Shown here: positions 61,957 through 64,000 of the stretch, in pieces | Numbering within the stretch: position 1 is the first letter of the stretch | Layout of the letters: each line of letters begins with the position of its first letter | DNA from: Bauldia sp. | GTDB lineage: Bacteria; Pseudomonadota; Alphaproteobacteria; Rhizobiales; Kaistiaceae | Direction of reading: 5' to 3' | Assembly (NCBI GenBank): GCA_028284325.1 | Contig: JANQRX010000005.1 | Location: forward strand, 248,001 to 312,000 | DNA length: 64,000 nt | The notes under the pieces: model-generated | Database searches by the model: none | Told to the model about the DNA's origin: nothing | What the model saw: the letters and a program-made list of their open reading frames with translations, nothing else | Position numbers and translations under genes: made by a program

Positions 61957-63473
61957 GCCAGGCGCTCGCGCAAGTCGGGCTTGCGCACCTTGCCGGCGGC
62001 CGTGCGCGGTAGATCGTCCTCGACGTGGAAGCTCTTCGGCACCTTGTAGGCCGCCAGCCGTTCGCGGCACCAGGCGTCGAGGCTGCCGGTGTCGATGGTG
62101 TGATCGGGGCGCGCCAGCAGGAACGCCGCGCCGACCTCGCCCCATCTGGCGTCGGCGACGCCGACGACCGCGGCTTCGAGAATGTCGGGATGGTTGTCGA
62201 GCACGCGCTCGACTTCGGCGGGGTACACGTTCTCGCCGCCGGAGATGTACATGTCCTTGATGCGGTCGACGATGAAGAAATAGCCGTCCTTGTCGCGCCG
62301 TGCGACGTCACCGCTTCGCAACCAGCCGTCTTCGGTGAACGCCGCGGCCGTCGCCTCCGGGTTCCGGTAGTAGCCGGGCGTGATCGCCGGTCCGCGCAGG
62401 AGAAGCTCGCCCGGCCCGTCGCCACTGTGGCTGGTGTCTTCGGTGCCATCGCCGCCATCGATGCGGACCTCGGTCAGCATCTGGGCCTTGCCGATCGAAC
62501 CGATCTTGTCGGTCGCCGAGTCGCGATCGACCAGGAATGCCGTCGGCCCGGTCTCGGTCATGCCGAAACCGTTGCAGATCAGCGCGCCGCGTTCGGCGAA
62601 GAACGTGATCAGCGGTTCCGGCAACGGCGCACCGCCGCAGCCGCAGCGGATCGCCGACCAGTCGACCTCGTCGATGTCGGCGTGGAGGCTGAACGCCTGG
62701 TAGATCGCCGGCACGCCGAAGAACTGGTTGACGGTGCCCGACTTCAAGGTTGCCAGGATGCCGTCGGGATCGAACTTCGCGAAGACGGTCGAGTGTCCGC
62801 CGAACAGGAAGATCGGCAGGGTGTAGAGATTGATGCCCGCCGTGTGGAACAGCGGCAGGAAGTTGAGCGAGCTGTCGGTGCTCGTCATGTCGACGGCCTG
62901 GCCGATGTTGACGGCGTTGGCCCAGGCCATGCGCGGCGTCTGGATGACCGCCTTGGGCGTGCCGGTCGTGCCGGAGGTGAGCATGAGGTACCAGATGTCG
63001 TCCGACGGAATGCGTCGCGGCGGCATCGGCACATGGTCGCGCCGGAGGTCGTCCAGCGACGGTGTGTCCGGCTCGGCATCCATGGCGAGCGTGGTCAGCC
63101 CGCGCATCTTCGCGAGCGCTCGCGCGGTGTCGCGATTGGCGTCGTCGTAGAGGATCGCGTTGGGGGCGAACGCCTCGGACACGCTGTCGAGTTCGCTCGC
63201 CGGCTGCCGCCAGTTCAGCGGCGCCATCACCAGTTCGGCCTTCTGGCAGGTGAATAGGGCGAGGAAGAAGTCGATGCGGTTCAGCGACAGGACGGCCAGA
63301 CGATCGCCCGGCGCCAGGCCGGCCGTGCGGAAGCCGGTGGCGATGCGGGCGGCCGCGTCGTCGACCTCGGCGAAGGTCAGGTGCTGTCCGCTCGCGTGTT
63401 CGGTGAAGGCGACGCGATCCGGCGTGAGCTCGGCGCGTTTCGCCGTCATGTCGGGAAGGGCGTCGGGGTTCAT
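61953..63473 (-). CDS. Acyl-CoA synthetase/ligase (AMP-forming)
   Basis: This 506-residue class I adenylate-forming enzyme activates a carboxylic acid to its CoA thioester. The AMP-binding loop LTSGTTGTPKAV is near residue 168, the GFGMTETGPTAF motif near 300, and the C-terminal DRIKDMYISGGENVYPAEVE and GKVRKPDL (with catalytic Lys) are present. It resembles long/medium-chain or aromatic acyl-CoA ligases; the acid is unknown. It overlaps the upstream hydratase gene by 4 bp. Confidence 0.93.
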   Translation of the reverse strand: MNPDALPDMTAKRAELTPDRVAFTEHASGQHLTFAEVDDAAARIATGFRTAGLAPGDRLAVLSLNRIDFFLALFTCQKAELVMAPLNWRQPASELDSVSEAFAPNAILYDDANRDTARALAKMRGLTTLAMDAEPDTPSLDDLRRDHVPMPPRRIPSDDIWYLMLTSGTTGTPKAVIQTPRMAWANAVNIGQAVDMTSTDSSLNFLPLFHTAGINLYTLPIFLFGGHSTVFAKFDPDGILATLKSGTVNQFFGVPAIYQAFSLHADIDEVDWSAIRCGCGGAPLPEPLITFFAERGALICNGFGMTETGPTAFLVDRDSATDKIGSIGKAQMLTEVRIDGGDGTEDTSHSGDGPGELLLRGPAITPGYYRNPEATAAAFTEDGWLRSGDVARRDKDGYFFIVDRIKDMYISGGENVYPAEVERVLDNHPDILEAAVVGVADARWGEVGAAFLLARPDHTIDTGSLDAWCRERLAAYKVPKSFHVEDDLPRTAAGKVRKPDLRERLA

Positions 63474-64000
63474 CGCGTCGCTTTGATGTTGGCGACGAAG
63501 CGGCGCATGCCGGCATCGACGGCAGGGCGCGTCACGTTACGGCAGAACGCGGCTTCCTCCGCGACAAGGCGACGGTGGATGACGTCCAGCCGCGGCGAGT
63601 CCCACACGAGCTGTTTGGCCGCGATCATCGCGTCGAGGTCGCGGGTTGCATAGGACGCAATGAGATCGTCGTGGGCGGCTTCGAGGGTGTCGGACGGCGC
63701 GACCGCAACGGCCAGCCCTTCGGCGACGGCCTCGTCGGCGGTGAGGCGGCGGTTGGCGTACTGCCAGGCAAGGGCGCGGCGCGGTCCGACGAGATCCGGC
63801 AGCAGCGCGGTCCAGCCGCCGTCGGGCGAAAAGCCAACCTCGGCGAAGTAGGGCTGGATGAACGCGTCGTCGGCGAGGAGGACCACGTCGGAGGCAAAGA
63901 GCAGGCCGGCGCTGCCGCCGGTCACCGCACCGCGCGCCGCGGTCACGATCACGGCCGGGAAATCGAGCATTCGTACGATGAGCGCCTGCAGCGCGCCCAC
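63470..64000 (-). CDS. Enoyl-CoA hydratase/isomerase, partial (5' end outside window)
   Basis: The last 176 codons of a crotonase-fold protein run off the right edge, so the start is not seen. RGAVTGGSAGLLFASDVVLLADDAFIQPYF, with its oxyanion-hole glycines and the following GFSPDGGW segment, is the crotonase signature. It is the upstream gene of the acyl-CoA operon and overlaps the acyl-CoA synthetase gene by 4 bp. Confidence 0.85.
   Translation of the reverse strand: MGALQALIVRMLDFPAVIVTAARGAVTGGSAGLLFASDVVLLADDAFIQPYFAEVGFSPDGGWTALLPDLVGPRRALAWQYANRRLTADEAVAEGLAVAVAPSDTLEAAHDDLIASYATRDLDAMIAAKQLVWDSPRLDVIHRRLVAEEAAFCRNVTRPAVDAGMRRFVANIKATR

Overview
The window reads as chromosomal DNA from a GC-rich alphaproteobacterium. 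Codon use is strongly GC-biased, so nearly every real gene has long open frames behind it. The gene families support the placement: a urtABCDE-ureDABCEFG nitrogen cluster, a tripartite tricarboxylate transporter, several Liv/Rbs/NMT1-type ABC importers, a CHASE2 adenylate cyclase and a RES/Xre toxin-antitoxin pair. The order (Rhodospirillales or Hyphomicrobiales are plausible) cannot be fixed from the sequence alone. I see no phage, insertion sequence, CRISPR array or replication origin.

Layout. 1-6.5 kb: the tail of an RTX-type secreted protein, a PfkB kinase plus class II aldolase pair, a GlcG/HbpS-like protein, an SDR oxidoreductase with a divergent TetR regulator and clear operators, a membrane protein, a flavodoxin and a DUF2188 protein. 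Two copies of an inverted-pair repeat lie in convergent gaps here. 6.5-11.3 kb: a DUF4344 metallopeptidase, YggT, tRNA-Ala(CGC), the RES/Xre module, a TPR protein, a class I glutamine amidotransferase, a TerB-like protein, and a roughly 210-nt orphan RNA gene with its own promoter and terminator. 11.3-15.7 kb: a DUF3307 protein, a CHASE2 class III cyclase, a DNA-binding-free cyclic-nucleotide-binding protein and a DUF3179 protein. 15.8-17.6 kb: pyrC-pyrE.

17.6-28.5 kb: a 13-gene minus-strand operon for urea uptake (urtABCDE) and hydrolysis (ureDAxBCEFG, where x is a small His-rich membrane protein). A near-consensus sigma-54 promoter lies just upstream of urtA, as expected for nitrogen control. 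28.8-32.1 kb: a type II NADH dehydrogenase, then a type III polyketide synthase with an ICMT-like methyltransferase. 32.1-38.5 kb: an operon tctC-tctB-tctA-abrB-prpD-prpB joining tricarboxylate uptake to 2-methylcitrate-type catabolism. 38.6-41.9 kb: a solute-binding protein divergent from a TctDE-like two-component system.

42-50.4 kb: a methyltransferase, a GNAT enzyme, an NMT1/SsuA-type ABC importer, a DUF4242-cyclase fusion, and a YbbAP-like ABC exporter. 50.5-55.6 kb: an Rbs-type sugar ABC importer divergent from an FGGY kinase. 55.6-61.3 kb: a Liv-type importer preceded by a nested palindrome and ending in an alpha/beta hydrolase. 61.2-64 kb: a convergent acyl-CoA operon (enoyl-CoA hydratase, acyl-CoA synthetase, and a split MaoC pair) running off the right edge.

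A cross-cutting pattern: all four ABC importers have a strong 10-12 bp hairpin between the binding-protein gene and the next gene. The tctCBA system, whose genes overlap there, has none. Overall the region is a nutrient-scavenging block (urea, carboxylates, sugars, amino-acid-like compounds, acyl compounds) with two cyclic-nucleotide cyclases.
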